Of a DNA stretch of 64,000 nucleotides, positions 36,452 through 45,927 are shown piece by piece. The notes beneath the pieces are model-generated. The model was not told the DNA's origin. It did no database searches and was given only the letters and a program-made list of their open reading frames with translations. The stretch comes from Myxococcales bacterium (GTDB taxonomy: Bacteria; Myxococcota_C; UBA6777): contig JACKEL010000005.1 in the NCBI GenBank assembly GCA_020632975.1, positions 248,001 to 312,000 of the forward strand, read 5' to 3'. Made by a program: the position numbers and the translations under genes. How positions within the stretch are numbered: the first letter of the stretch is position 1; each line of letters opens with the position of its first letter.

Positions 36452-38020
36452 CTAGCGGGGAAGTTCAATGATAAAGCGCGTCCCATGGGGGTGCTGATTC
36501 TCGCTACGCAAGATCCCACCGTGCCCATGGATGATCTGTTGGGTCAAAGGCAACCCCAGCCCAGAGCCCCCTTCTTTGGTCGAGAAAAAGGGGTCGAAGA
36601 TCTTCTCTTGCGTTTCTGGGGGGATACCTGGCCCATTGTCATCAATGTAGATCTCCACACCGTCTGTTGTATGATGGAGCCCCACTTCGATGCGTGGCCT
36701 TGCGGCAGGCCCTGACGCTGCGGCCTCTGTCGCATTGCGGATCAAGTTGAGCAAAGCCTGTCGCATCTGTCGTTGATCAAAGTTGATCATGGCGTAAGAA
36801 GGTGGCTCGCTCCATGCCCAATCGATCTTGCGGCTGGCCATCTCTGTGTTGAGAAAGTCCATAATATCTTTCAACAAGGCGCCGATGTTCGCTTCTTCAA
36901 GTTGCGGCGGCGGCAACCGCGCAAACTGTAGGTACTCTTCTGTAATAGAGGTCAGTCGTTCAACTTCACGTGTGGTAGAGTGCAAGACCGCAAGTGCTTC
37001 GTCGGGCTCTGGGATCTGTTGGATATCTTCTTCGAGCAGTTCGAGATTGAGCCCGATCGCATTCAGAGGATTTCGTACCTCATGCGTGATCTGGGCCGCC
37101 AAACGCCCGATAGCAGCGAGCCTTTCAGAGCGCAACAATCGATCTGAGCTTTGTTGAAGATCGCGATAAGCTTCTTCGAGGGCTTCTCGTTGTCGCGCAA
37201 GGTGCAGATCACGTTCGTGAAGAGAACGCGCCATGCGATTGAAGTCTTGTGCAAGGCGTCCGATCTCATCTCCTGAAGGGATCTGGACTTCTTGGATATA
37301 ATCGCCCTCGCTGATGCGTCTCGTCATCGCAGTGAGGTAACGAATCCGTCGCAAAGGCACCATGCTCCAAAGCAATGTCAGCAATCCAACCAACAAAGCC
37401 GCAAAGCTGGAAAGGATCAACCCCAAGACAGCGCGGCGTTCTTCTCGCTCAGCGTCCAAAACGGCTTGTAGCGGGCGAAAGTCCATGTGTTTGCTAAGTT
37501 GCTGAATCTCATTGCGTAGCCCGTCATCCATTTGTTGGAAGCGTTTTTGTAGCTTTTGGAGTGCGGCTTCTGAAAGAGAAGACAGCGCAGCTTGGGTTTT
37601 CGATAACACAAGATGGCGTTGTTCGATAAAGTACTGGATACGCCGAAAGAACAGGTTGAGCTTCTGAATAAAGTCGGCATCCCGCTCTTGCGTACGTATC
37701 GCAAGCTGCTCAACAAGCTTGATCGAGCTATCGAGCTTGGAGGTCACCGCAGGCGCAAATGCCAAGCGCTCAAGCCACTCCACCTGTAACGTGGCTGCTT
37801 GCGAAGTAAGAAAGCGCGCCGCGTCGTTTCGCTTGTTCAATTGGAGTGCTTCAAGCTGCGAGATACGTGTGTTGAGACGATAAACGGGACGAAGCAGCCG
37901 CAAGTGGAGTCCAATTTGGCGAAGCTGATAAATGCTCCAAAGGTTCACAGCGCCAAACGCAATCAAAAGGGTGAGGAAACCGAGGAATATCCGAGTCGAT
38001 ATCGAAAGTTGAAGACGCAT
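36452..38020 (-). CDS. Membrane sensor histidine kinase
   Basis: 522 residues from ATG 38020 (GGAGG about 13 bases upstream; ATG 38050 is an alternative). The order is TM1 (about 8-30), a mostly helical periplasmic sensor domain (about 35-195), TM2 (about 198-222), HAMP (about 223-275), a coiled coil, HisKA with phosphorylated H313 (ITHEVRNPLN) and HATPase_c with N-box NLIRNATEAA, G1 DNGPGIPPE and G2 GGSGLGLPL. The sensor resembles four-helix-bundle ligand domains. No response regulator gene is adjacent, so it is an orphan kinase whose signal is unknown. The gene is divergent from the XPB helicase with about 50 bases between starts. Confidence 0.92.
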   Translation of the reverse strand: MRLQLSISTRIFLGFLTLLIAFGAVNLWSIYQLRQIGLHLRLLRPVYRLNTRISQLEALQLNKRNDAARFLTSQAATLQVEWLERLAFAPAVTSKLDSSIKLVEQLAIRTQERDADFIQKLNLFFRRIQYFIEQRHLVLSKTQAALSSLSEAALQKLQKRFQQMDDGLRNEIQQLSKHMDFRPLQAVLDAEREERRAVLGLILSSFAALLVGLLTLLWSMVPLRRIRYLTAMTRRISEGDYIQEVQIPSGDEIGRLAQDFNRMARSLHERDLHLARQREALEEAYRDLQQSSDRLLRSERLAAIGRLAAQITHEVRNPLNAIGLNLELLEEDIQQIPEPDEALAVLHSTTREVERLTSITEEYLQFARLPPPQLEEANIGALLKDIMDFLNTEMASRKIDWAWSEPPSYAMINFDQRQMRQALLNLIRNATEAAASGPAARPRIEVGLHHTTDGVEIYIDDNGPGIPPETQEKIFDPFFSTKEGGSGLGLPLTQQIIHGHGGILRSENQHPHGTRFIIELPR

Positions 38021-38073
38021 AAAGCTCGAAAGCCCTCCATCGTGGGACATGTTTTGTTGAAAAGGAAAAGCAT

Positions 38074-39780
38074 TTGGTTACCATCCGCGCAGAAAATCCG
38101 TTGATCGTTCAGAGTGATCTCACGCTCTTGGTTGAAGTGTACAGCCCTCGTTATACCGAACTACGAGAAAAACTCGCACGATTTGCCGAGTTGGTACGCT
38201 CGCCTGAACACATCCACACGTACAAGATCTCTGCCCTTTCACTTTGGAATGCCGCAGCAACGGGGCTTTCAACCGAAGAGATCTGCGATACGATCACAGA
38301 GTTCGCGAAGTACCCTGTACCAGAACACGTTTACCTCGAAGTACGCGCCCAAATGGATCGCTATGGTATGATCCGTTTGCACGCAGACCAAGACGGGCTG
38401 CGACTGGAGATCGATGATCCTCTGGTGCGAGAACAGCTTCGACGACATCCTAAGATCGCCAAGTTGTTGCATCCCCACCCACAAGACAATGCCTTTTGGA
38501 TCGAAACTCTTCATCGCGGGGAGATCAAACAAGCCCTGATCAAACTAGGCTACCCCACCCGCGACGAAGCAGGCTTTACCCAAGGCACACCTCTCAAAGT
38601 GGGGGTTCGCAACGTCACAGTTGGCGGAGAGCCCTTTGCTTTGCGCCCTTACCAAGAAGAGTCCGTCGAGATCTTCGATGCAGGTGGAGGTCCCGCAGGT
38701 GGTCACGGCGTGATCGTGCTTCCTTGTGGAGCAGGCAAAACCATCGTAGGGATCGGCGCTTTGGTACGCGCACAAGTTCAAACCCTGATCCTTGCAACCA
38801 ACATCTCAGCTTGCCGCCAGTGGGTCCGCGAAATCCTCGACAAGACGGACCTTTGCGAAGAAGACGTCGGCGAATACTCAGGCGAACGCAAAGAGATCCG
38901 CCCAGTCACGGTCGCCACGTATCAGATCCTCACCTACCGCCAAGACAAACACGGTGACTTTCCCCACTTTGGTTTGTTCCATGCGCAAAACTGGGGCCTT
39001 GTGATCTACGACGAAGTACACTTGCTACCTGCTCCTGTGTTTCGTATGACCAGCTCGCTCCAAGCTTGCCGTCGTTTGGGACTTACCGCGACGCTCGTTC
39101 GCGAAGATGGCCTCGAAGACGATGTATTTTGTTTGATCGGTCCCAAGCGCTTCGACATGCCTTGGCGTGAACTCGAACAAAAAGGATTCATCGCAGAAGC
39201 CCGATGCCACGAATACCGCATCGAACTACCACGCGAAGAACGCCTTCAATACGCCACGGCAACAGATCGCGCCCGCATCCGCATCGCCGCAGAAAACCCT
39301 CTCAAACTCGAACTTGTACGCGCTTTGTGCCAACAGCACGAAGGAGATCACATCCTCGTCATTGGGCAGTACATCGAGCAATTACGGGAGTTTTCACGTT
39401 CGTTGGATGCTCCTTTGATCACAGGGCAGACCCGCAACGAACGCAGAGAAAAACTTTATGAGAGTTTTCGCAGCGGCGAGACACGTTTGTTGGTGGTGTC
39501 CAAAGTCGCAAACTTCTCGATCGATCTACCCGACGCCAACGTGTTGATGCAGATCTCGGGGAGTTTTGGTTCGCGCCAAGAAGAAGCGCAGCGTCTTGGT
39601 CGAATCCTGCGTCCCAAAGATGGAGCCGCTTATTTTTACTCGTTGGTGAGTCGCGATACTTGCGAGCAGGACTTTGCGATGAAGCGACAACGCTTCTTAA
39701 CAGAACAAGGTTACCAGTATCAGATCCGCGAGATATCCAGTGAGGATCTTGAGACAGAGGCCCCCAAGAAAGCATCCTAG
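38074..39780 (+). CDS. Bacterial XPB-type DNA helicase
   Basis: 568 residues from a TTG start with AAAAGGAAAA about 8 bases upstream. The N-terminal part (helical damage-recognition-like domain, PLIVQSDLTLLVEVYSP...) precedes ALRPYQEESVEIF, Walker A LPCGAGKT (about 216-223) and DEVH at 313-316. GLTATLVREDG gives motif III, and the second RecA domain carries ISGSFGSRQEEAQRLGRILRP (read ISGSFGSRQE then EAQRLGRILRP), the motif V-VI region with the arginine finger. This is the SF2 family of eukaryotic XPB/Rad25, a 3'-5' helicase found in some bacteria and archaea and probably used in DNA repair. Confidence 0.92.
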   Translation: MVTIRAENPLIVQSDLTLLVEVYSPRYTELREKLARFAELVRSPEHIHTYKISALSLWNAAATGLSTEEICDTITEFAKYPVPEHVYLEVRAQMDRYGMIRLHADQDGLRLEIDDPLVREQLRRHPKIAKLLHPHPQDNAFWIETLHRGEIKQALIKLGYPTRDEAGFTQGTPLKVGVRNVTVGGEPFALRPYQEESVEIFDAGGGPAGGHGVIVLPCGAGKTIVGIGALVRAQVQTLILATNISACRQWVREILDKTDLCEEDVGEYSGERKEIRPVTVATYQILTYRQDKHGDFPHFGLFHAQNWGLVIYDEVHLLPAPVFRMTSSLQACRRLGLTATLVREDGLEDDVFCLIGPKRFDMPWRELEQKGFIAEARCHEYRIELPREERLQYATATDRARIRIAAENPLKLELVRALCQQHEGDHILVIGQYIEQLREFSRSLDAPLITGQTRNERREKLYESFRSGETRLLVVSKVANFSIDLPDANVLMQISGSFGSRQEEAQRLGRILRPKDGAAYFYSLVSRDTCEQDFAMKRQRFLTEQGYQYQIREISSEDLETEAPKKAS

Positions 39781-39804
39781 GAAACAAGTTGAACGGGGGT
39801 GCGC

Positions 39805-39833
39805 TTGAATCTGAGAAAGCCCAGCGTTATGCT
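39805..39833 (+). promoter_or_regulatory. Sigma70-type promoter for the HEAT-repeat lipoprotein gene
   Basis: TTGAAT (39805-39810) and TATGCT (39828-39833) have 17 bases between them and lie about 45 bases before the start codon at 39880. Confidence 0.6.
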
Positions 39834-39879
39834 AAAGAGACCAAGCAGATGCGCTTGATGTGTTTGAGGGAGGCATACC

Positions 39880-40854
39880 ATGAAGGGTTCATCGAGACAC
39901 ATGAGCAGGTGGCTCATCGCAAGCATCTTGTGGGTGGGGTTGTGGGGATGTCGCTCTCACAAGTCTTCAGCAGGGTCGCTTGAGCTGATCTCCCCTCTAT
40001 CTTGGACAGATGCAGGCTCTCGCTTTCTTGAGCGACTGCGCGTTTCCCCAGACGCCCTAGAGACGGCCTTCCGCAAACAACTCAAACAAAACAAACGCAT
40101 CCGTTGGACCCGCAACCAAAGACCTCAAATAGGCCGATACTCCGCACTTCTTTCTATGCACTTGCGTTTTGCTCATGACATCGGCGGTGGCGTTTCAGAA
40201 GATCCCAAGTCTCGGATGCACCTTGTCTTGGAAATCGAGCTTCTGCCTTCTACGCGACAAGATCAACGTTTGCGATTTAGAGAAGAACGCAGTGCTTTGT
40301 ATGACACCTCAACGCCCCCACCACTCGGTAAGATCCGTGACTGGACCCGTGAACTTGTGGTGATGGGAGCACGCTCTTTACGGACCCGCCTCGATTTGCA
40401 AAAAAGCTCTACCTCAGAACTGTTGGGCTACCTCAAAAACGGCTCGTCCCTACAACAGCGACAAGCCGCTGCTTTGTTGGGCCGACGCGGAGAACGACGA
40501 GCGATCCCCTTGTTGTTGGGGCACTTGAGTGGCAAAGAAGACCCCAAAGATCTAGCGATCATTGGAGCCTTGGTACAATTGAAAGCTGAAGAAGCTGTGA
40601 TTCCTTTGATCAAGCTCGCTCCACACGCATCATCGGTCTTTTTGCAACAATTGGTCTCTGCCCTTGCAGTGTTGGGGGGGTGGCATGCAGAAGGATTTCT
40701 TGCCATGTTGTCCAGCGCGCATCAAAATCAACAGGTTCGACAAAGTGCACGCGAAGCCTTTGAAGAACTACGACAAAAACAACAGCGCCTACTCGACAAA
40801 GCCCCACGCGTTGCGATCTCTCCATTGACGAAGAAAGAGCGCCTGGGGCATTAA
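39880..40854 (+). CDS. Lipoprotein with HEAT-like repeats
   Basis: 324 residues from ATG 39880 with GGGAGG 7 bases upstream. The lipobox is GLWGC (Cys24). Residues about 30-170 form an alpha+beta domain that resembles lipoproteins with a conserved LRFAHDIGG strand, of unknown role. Residues about 185-300 have helix pairs with the HEAT pattern (LLGRRGERRAIPLLLGHLSG, DLAIIGALVQLKAEEAVIPLIKLAP read in parts). HEAT repeats bind protein partners. Likely in the outer-membrane inner leaflet. The next lipoprotein gene follows after 67 bases. Confidence 0.7.
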   Translation: MKGSSRHMSRWLIASILWVGLWGCRSHKSSAGSLELISPLSWTDAGSRFLERLRVSPDALETAFRKQLKQNKRIRWTRNQRPQIGRYSALLSMHLRFAHDIGGGVSEDPKSRMHLVLEIELLPSTRQDQRLRFREERSALYDTSTPPPLGKIRDWTRELVVMGARSLRTRLDLQKSSTSELLGYLKNGSSLQQRQAAALLGRRGERRAIPLLLGHLSGKEDPKDLAIIGALVQLKAEEAVIPLIKLAPHASSVFLQQLVSALAVLGGWHAEGFLAMLSSAHQNQQVRQSAREAFEELRQKQQRLLDKAPRVAISPLTKKERLGH

Positions 40855-40921
40855 GGCTTTTGCCCACAAGGCTTGAAGGTCAACGACCCACCTTGATCAG
40901 ACAAAAACAGGAAAAAAGAGA

Positions 40922-41536
40922 ATGTTGAGGATCAAGAATACTTGGCTCATCTGTGGATTGGTTTGTGTATGGGTACTCTCTGCTTCTTGCATCAACAACC
41001 AGTCCTCCCAAGAAAACGACCCCCCCGTCACCGAAAACAATCGCTTCAAATTGGAAGAGTACTTCCCTCTTCAAGTCGGCAATCGCTGGACTTATCGGAT
41101 CTCTTCTATCAACTCCAAGCCCGTCGAACGTTCCGTGCGCATCATCAAACGCAACGGTGTGATGTTCTTGGACAACTACCGAGAGAGCTACGCGCTAGAC
41201 TCTTATGGACTGCGTAACAACAACGTCCGTTACCTGCTCAAGTACCCTTTGCGTGTGGGGACCCAATGGTTGAGCGTCACCAACATCACTTCTGTCGAAC
41301 GGTATAGCATCATGGAGATTGACCGCAAGGTAAAAGTCCCGGCTGGCGAGTACAAAAACTGCCTTGTTGTCAAAGCACGTGAACAACGTGCTGGACAAGG
41401 CGCCGTCGAAGCACTATTTATCTTTGCCCCGCGGATCGGCCTGATCAAAAATGTGGCGCTCCGCGATGATGGAAGCAGTCGCCTAGTGTACAACACGATG
41501 GAGTTGGTGGACTTTCAAGTAAACCGCGAAAAGTAA
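40922..41536 (+). CDS. Lipoprotein with a single beta-rich domain
   Basis: 204 residues. The signal peptide has lipobox LSASC (Cys23). The motif EYFPLQVGNRWTYRI, then KVPAGEYKNCLVVK and PRIGLIKNV, is typical of a widespread group of bacterial secreted/lipoproteins of unknown function. They often start with a 'PL..G..W.Y' motif and end with a strand-rich sandwich. Probably co-transcribed with the HEAT lipoprotein. Confidence 0.7.
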   Translation: MLRIKNTWLICGLVCVWVLSASCINNQSSQENDPPVTENNRFKLEEYFPLQVGNRWTYRISSINSKPVERSVRIIKRNGVMFLDNYRESYALDSYGLRNNNVRYLLKYPLRVGTQWLSVTNITSVERYSIMEIDRKVKVPAGEYKNCLVVKAREQRAGQGAVEALFIFAPRIGLIKNVALRDDGSSRLVYNTMELVDFQVNREK

Positions 41537-41578
41537 TCCCTCCTCCTGTCCTTCCTTCCTTTCCCTTTCGACCATGCC

Positions 41579-41630
41579 CCTAGGCTCACCAAAGAAGTGC
41601 TTTGGTGTCGAAAGACTAGGCTTGCTTTTT
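41579..41630 (+). terminator. Terminator-like compound hairpin after the lipoprotein gene
   Basis: An 8-base stem (41587-41594 with 41600-41607) sits inside an outer 5-base stem (41579-41583 with 41616-41620) and is followed by CTTGCTTTTT. It fits a Rho-independent terminator that separates the lipoprotein genes from yajC-secD-secF. Confidence 0.55.
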
Positions 41631-41695
41631 AGAAAAGACTTTGGTAGTAGTACCGTCCTTTGAATCTCAGTCCCGTTGGGCTAAAGGAGTTGGAA

Positions 41696-42103
41696 GTGAC
41701 CGGATTCTCTTGGTGGATCGTGCTTGCAGCACAACAGGCCAATGCCTCTCCCCTTGTGCAGTTTGTGCCTTTGATCCTGATCTTTGTATTGTTCTATTTT
41801 ATGATTATTCGCCCACAGCGAAAGCGTGAGCGCGAACATCAAGCCATGCTGAATAGCCTTCGCCGCGGTGACAAGATCATCACGGCAAGCGGTATTCACG
41901 GCGAAGTGAGCGCATTGACCCCCGACAGCGTCGTGGTTGAGATCGCTCCCAAAGTCAAAGTGACCATGCTACGCAGCGCGATTACGCACATCACGAATCG
42001 CACTGGCAGCGCAAGCGTCGCTGAAGAAGTAGAAGTTTCGGAAGAAACAGAAGAGACTTCGTCTTCTTCTCCCTCCTCCAAGTCGAAAAAGAAGAAAAAA
42101 TAA
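41696..42103 (+). CDS. yajC: Preprotein translocase subunit YajC
   Basis: 135 residues from a GTG start with AAGGAG 6 bases upstream (a TTG at 41660 would give an odd leader). One membrane segment (VPLILIFVLFYFMII) is followed by RPQRKREREHQAML and GDKIITASGIHGEV, the YajC signature. The C-terminal tail is longer than usual, rich in Glu and Ser, and ends in Lys residues. YajC binds SecD-SecF and the translocon in the inner membrane. First gene of the yajC-secD-secF(-recJ) group. Confidence 0.93.
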   Translation: MTGFSWWIVLAAQQANASPLVQFVPLILIFVLFYFMIIRPQRKREREHQAMLNSLRRGDKIITASGIHGEVSALTPDSVVVEIAPKVKVTMLRSAITHITNRTGSASVAEEVEVSEETEETSSSSPSSKSKKKKK

Positions 42104-42200
42104 CTCTGTGACCTGAGAAGTGAACGCATAGTCCTCTCGATCTTCGCGCGTGTCCCTTACTCGATATTCAGGTCCCCAGCCAAACAGTTTGAGGTCTGTC

Positions 42201-44327
42201 GTGGGAAGCAACTGGTGGTTTCGATTCGGTTTCGTCATATTTTTAGTTTTGTTGGCGATCCGGGCGCTCGTTCCGACTTTTGCCTACCGCAAAGAGAGCT
42301 TTGCAGGTGGTCACTTACTCCGCTTCCAAGTGGAGTTCAAAAAAGACGATGACGGCAAGGTCGTCAAAGACAAGAACGGGAAGTCCGCAATCCTCTATGA
42401 AACGTACAAAAGCGGCAAAAAGAAGGGTGAGCAAGTTCGTGATGAAAACGGACAGCCCATCCCTGTTTTTGCTCGTAACAAAGAAGGTTTTTGTCTCCCA
42501 GAGCGCGACAAAGGCGGAAAAGTCCTTTACGTCCAAGTCCCGCTCCTAGATAACGACAACAAGCCCGTCAAAAACAGCAAAGGTCAAGCCGTTATGACCA
42601 AAGCTCCTTTGACTGACGCGGTTTGGGAACGTTGTTATCTTCCTGGGTGGTACCGCACCTTCTTCCCCTACAAAAAGCAACTTCGCCTTGGTCTCGACCT
42701 TCAAGGTGGTACGCACCTTGAGTTGGGCGTCGATGTGAAAAAAGCCATCATCAACAAGACCATCCGTCTTGCCGATGACTTGGCTGACTTCCTCAAAGGC
42801 AAGAAGCTGATCAAAGATGTGCGCCAAGTCTTCCACGATCCTTCGACAACACAAATCGAAGTGACGCTCTCCAATGTGAAAGACAGCACCAAGTTTCGCA
42901 ACGAAGTGGAAAAGATGTGGGATTATCTCCGCACCACCCCCACTGCGAAACCCACCGTCTTTCGCATCAACTTCTCTGATGAGTATGTCCAAAAAGCTCG
43001 TGAGTCGGCCGTTTCGCAAGCCATCGAAACCATTCGTGGCCGCGTTGACGCGCTCGGTGTTTCCGAACCTTCCATCTCGAAGCGTGGCGAAAACGGTATC
43101 ACCATCCAGTTGCCTGGTTTGAAAGATCCCCGTCGTGCCAAAGAATTGATCGGTAAGACCGCATTGTTGGCCTTCCACGTCGTTGAAGATGAAGGCGATA
43201 GCCAAAAGATCTACGACTTGATGCGCAATGGTATGCCCAGCGAGATTAAGTCTGAGATCACTTCTTACTCGCGTCCCCAAGGTCAACTCCCCGGAACCGA
43301 CCGTTACTTCTGGAGTGACAACAAGACGCAACTTCGTGACTGGATCAAGCAGTGGAATCGCAAACTCGTTCGTCAGTATCCCAAATACCAAGTGTTTGTG
43401 GGCACCTATGAGCTTGAGAACCGCGACAAAGGTGAGCGTCCTTTGCGTACGTACCTCCTTCATCGCAAAGCTGCTTTGACAGGTAACGACCTTGAAGAAG
43501 CACGCCCCCAAATCGATCCTGAGATGAACCGTCCTGAAGTTGGTTTGACCTTTAACCGCCGTGGTGCCGACCTTTTCGAGCGCATGACCGGCCAATATGT
43601 TGGTCGTCGTTTTGCTATCGTTCTCGAAGAGAAAGTGGACTCTGCGCCCGTTATCCAAACCAAGATCGGTGGTGGTCGCGCACGTATCACTTTGGGTGGT
43701 CTCAAATCCTATGAAGAGTCCCTCCAAGATGCGAAAGACCTGTCTTTCGTCTTGAAATCGGGTTCGCTCCCCGCTCCCGTTGAGATCCTCTACGAAAAGA
43801 CCGTTGGTCCCGCTTTGGGTGCGGACTCGATCCGCCGCGGTGTCATGTCGCTCTTCGTGGGTCTCCTCTTGGTCATCTTCTTCATGTTGATCTACTACCG
43901 AGGCACTGGCTTCAACGCAAACCTTGCACTTGTTCTCAACATCTTCTTCGTTATGTCGTTGATGGCGAGCTTTGGTGCAACGCTGACCCTTCCCGGTCTC
44001 GCAGGTATCCTGTTGACCGTTGGTATGGCCGTTGACGCAAACATCCTCATCTTCGAGCGGATTCGTGAAGAATTGCTCACAGGTAAAACGGTACGTGTCG
44101 CAGTCCAAAACGGTTATGGCAAAGCGCTGTCAACCATCTTGGACGCAAACATCACCACCGCTATCGCGGGTATCGTCCTGTATCAGTACGGCTCGGGTCC
44201 CATTCGAGGTTTCGCTGTAACAATGTTGATCGGTATCTTGTGCTCTGTCTTTACCGCTCTCTTTGTTACCCGTGTCATCTTCGACTTGTTCCTCCAACGC
44301 AAAACCACTCAAACCCTGAGCATCTGA
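42201..44327 (+). CDS. secD: Protein translocase subunit SecD
   Basis: 708 residues from GTG 42201 (GAGG 6 bases upstream); an in-frame GTG at 42150 has no ribosome site. TM1 (WFRFGFVIFLVLLAIRAL) is followed by about 110 residues of charged, gap-like sequence (DDDGKVVKDKNGKS, then GKKKGEQVRDENGQP) before the usual LGLDLQGGTHLEL. ALGVSEPSI and the P1 head follow, then five TM segments with AGILLTVGMAVDANILIFERIREE, the conserved proton-coupling region. SecD with SecF uses the proton gradient to pull exported proteins across. secF starts 18 bases later. Confidence 0.95.
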   Translation: MGSNWWFRFGFVIFLVLLAIRALVPTFAYRKESFAGGHLLRFQVEFKKDDDGKVVKDKNGKSAILYETYKSGKKKGEQVRDENGQPIPVFARNKEGFCLPERDKGGKVLYVQVPLLDNDNKPVKNSKGQAVMTKAPLTDAVWERCYLPGWYRTFFPYKKQLRLGLDLQGGTHLELGVDVKKAIINKTIRLADDLADFLKGKKLIKDVRQVFHDPSTTQIEVTLSNVKDSTKFRNEVEKMWDYLRTTPTAKPTVFRINFSDEYVQKARESAVSQAIETIRGRVDALGVSEPSISKRGENGITIQLPGLKDPRRAKELIGKTALLAFHVVEDEGDSQKIYDLMRNGMPSEIKSEITSYSRPQGQLPGTDRYFWSDNKTQLRDWIKQWNRKLVRQYPKYQVFVGTYELENRDKGERPLRTYLLHRKAALTGNDLEEARPQIDPEMNRPEVGLTFNRRGADLFERMTGQYVGRRFAIVLEEKVDSAPVIQTKIGGGRARITLGGLKSYEESLQDAKDLSFVLKSGSLPAPVEILYEKTVGPALGADSIRRGVMSLFVGLLLVIFFMLIYYRGTGFNANLALVLNIFFVMSLMASFGATLTLPGLAGILLTVGMAVDANILIFERIREELLTGKTVRVAVQNGYGKALSTILDANITTAIAGIVLYQYGSGPIRGFAVTMLIGILCSVFTALFVTRVIFDLFLQRKTTQTLSI

Positions 44328-44345
44328 CGGACCGGAGCCTGAACC

Positions 44346-45737
44346 ATGGAAAGAAAGTTTTTTCAAGTCGTTTCGCCGGACGTCAACTATGAATTTGTTG
44401 GTATGCGCCGCAAGTTTATGGGCTTTTCCGGTGTTCTCTTTATCGCGAGTTTGGTCTTGGTCTTTACCCGTGGTCTCAACTTTGGGATCGACTTCTCGGG
44501 TGGTACAGAGATCCAAGTGCGTTTCAACGAAAAAGTTCCCGCAGCCAAACTGCAACAAGGCCAGATCCTCAAAGACTTTGATAAGGCGATGCCCGATCTC
44601 AAAAAAGAGATCCAAAGCTTTGGTGCGGATGGCCGCGAGTTTTTGTTTAAGTTCGAGACCATCTCGATCCTCAAACAAAAAGCCAACAAAAAAGCTGGCG
44701 AAAAAGACGACGTCGACAAGCTCAAAGACGCCTTCTACGCCGCATTTGCTGACAAAGCGAAAGCCAAAGGCAAAGACAAGCTAACCATCCGTGCTTTCCG
44801 TTTCCGTGAAGAAGGTGGTGACCGCGTTGAAGTCCGTTTCAACCGTCCCCTTCAAGCCAGCAAAAAGAAAGCACCCACCAGCAAGCCTTCTTCGGTTGCG
44901 ACCTCCAAAGCCACCTCGGCACCTGTTGCCAAAGTGGACTACACCAAGATCGCAGACGAAACCGACCGTATCCGCCAAGTCTTCCGTACACTCGGTCTTG
45001 GCCAAGTCGAAGTCGGTGAGCCTTCTGGTGGTAAAGTCGAAGGTTACGAGTACACCTTGACCTTCTCTGGTTTGAGCGGCGAGTTGGAAAAAGTCCTGAA
45101 GACCCTCTACGGCACAAGCACCTACAAGATCGAGCGCGTTGAGTCGGTCGGTCCCCGTGTTGGCCATCAACTTCGTGACCAAGGACTCCTCGCGATCCTT
45201 CTCGCGATGTTCTTCATCTTGATCTACATCGCGATTCGCTTCGACTTCCGTTATGCTCCTGGTGCGGTTGCCGCTTTGTTGCACGACGTCGTAATCACAA
45301 TGGGCGTGTTCAGTGCTCTTTACGTGACTTTCGATCTCAGCATCATCGCTGCACTGTTGACCATCATCGGTTACTCACTCAACGATACCATCGTTGTATT
45401 TGACCGTATCCGCGAAAACTGGCAAAAGTCTCGCGTGGACTTTGCCGAAGTCATGAACCGCTCGATCAACGAAACGCTCAGCCGTACCTTGTTGACATCG
45501 CTCACCACGTTTATTGCGGTCACCCCGATCTACCTCGTGGGTGGTTCCAACATCCGTTGGTTCTCCTTTGCGATGATGTTCGGTATCCTTATCGGTACCT
45601 ACTCTTCGATCGCGATCGCTAGCCCCTTCGTCTTCTACCTTGACCAATACTTCTCTCGCCAAGAACGCGAAGAAGAAGAAGCGGCCGTAGAAAAACGAGA
45701 GACGCGTCGCCTTCGCCGAAAAGGTATCACCACATAA
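44346..45737 (+). CDS. secF: Protein translocase subunit SecF with enlarged periplasmic domain
   Basis: 463 residues (GGAG 8 bases upstream), well above the usual ~300. After TM1 and the NFGIDFSGGTEIQVRF motif, the periplasmic P4 domain is enlarged by about 150 residues: a Lys-rich helical part (KQKANKKAGEKDDVDKLK...) and an Ala/Ser/Thr/Pro/Lys linker (about residues 185-210). ESVGPRVGHQLRDQGLLAILLA leads into five TM segments with LTIIGYSLNDTIVVFDRIREN, the SecF core motif. The insert may add contacts at the periplasmic face (inference). Confidence 0.95.
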   Translation: MERKFFQVVSPDVNYEFVGMRRKFMGFSGVLFIASLVLVFTRGLNFGIDFSGGTEIQVRFNEKVPAAKLQQGQILKDFDKAMPDLKKEIQSFGADGREFLFKFETISILKQKANKKAGEKDDVDKLKDAFYAAFADKAKAKGKDKLTIRAFRFREEGGDRVEVRFNRPLQASKKKAPTSKPSSVATSKATSAPVAKVDYTKIADETDRIRQVFRTLGLGQVEVGEPSGGKVEGYEYTLTFSGLSGELEKVLKTLYGTSTYKIERVESVGPRVGHQLRDQGLLAILLAMFFILIYIAIRFDFRYAPGAVAALLHDVVITMGVFSALYVTFDLSIIAALLTIIGYSLNDTIVVFDRIRENWQKSRVDFAEVMNRSINETLSRTLLTSLTTFIAVTPIYLVGGSNIRWFSFAMMFGILIGTYSSIAIASPFVFYLDQYFSRQEREEEEAAVEKRETRRLRRKGITT

Positions 45738-45927
45738 CTCCCCAAGTTCCCCCTCCTTCCGACTTCTTCTCTTTCTTTTCCCCCTATCATGTCCGTCTTT
45801 TTTTCGATACTTTGTATCATGTTCGTCGTGATATGACGCCTTGTGCGCATAGTTCTAAAGGGTACGAACGGGTTGCCCCTTGCGGCACCACTCTCAACAC
45901 AGCCCCACCACAAGGTGCTCTGGGGCA

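Noticed and set aside
42546..44108. 520-codon open frame on the minus strand inside secD
   Set aside because: Complementary to a well-supported SecD; no start signals and no recognisable protein features.
45738..45927. A tnpA transposase or second mobile gene next to IscB
   Set aside because: No open frame with a Y1 HUH motif exists on either strand near the element; secF and recJ flank it directly.
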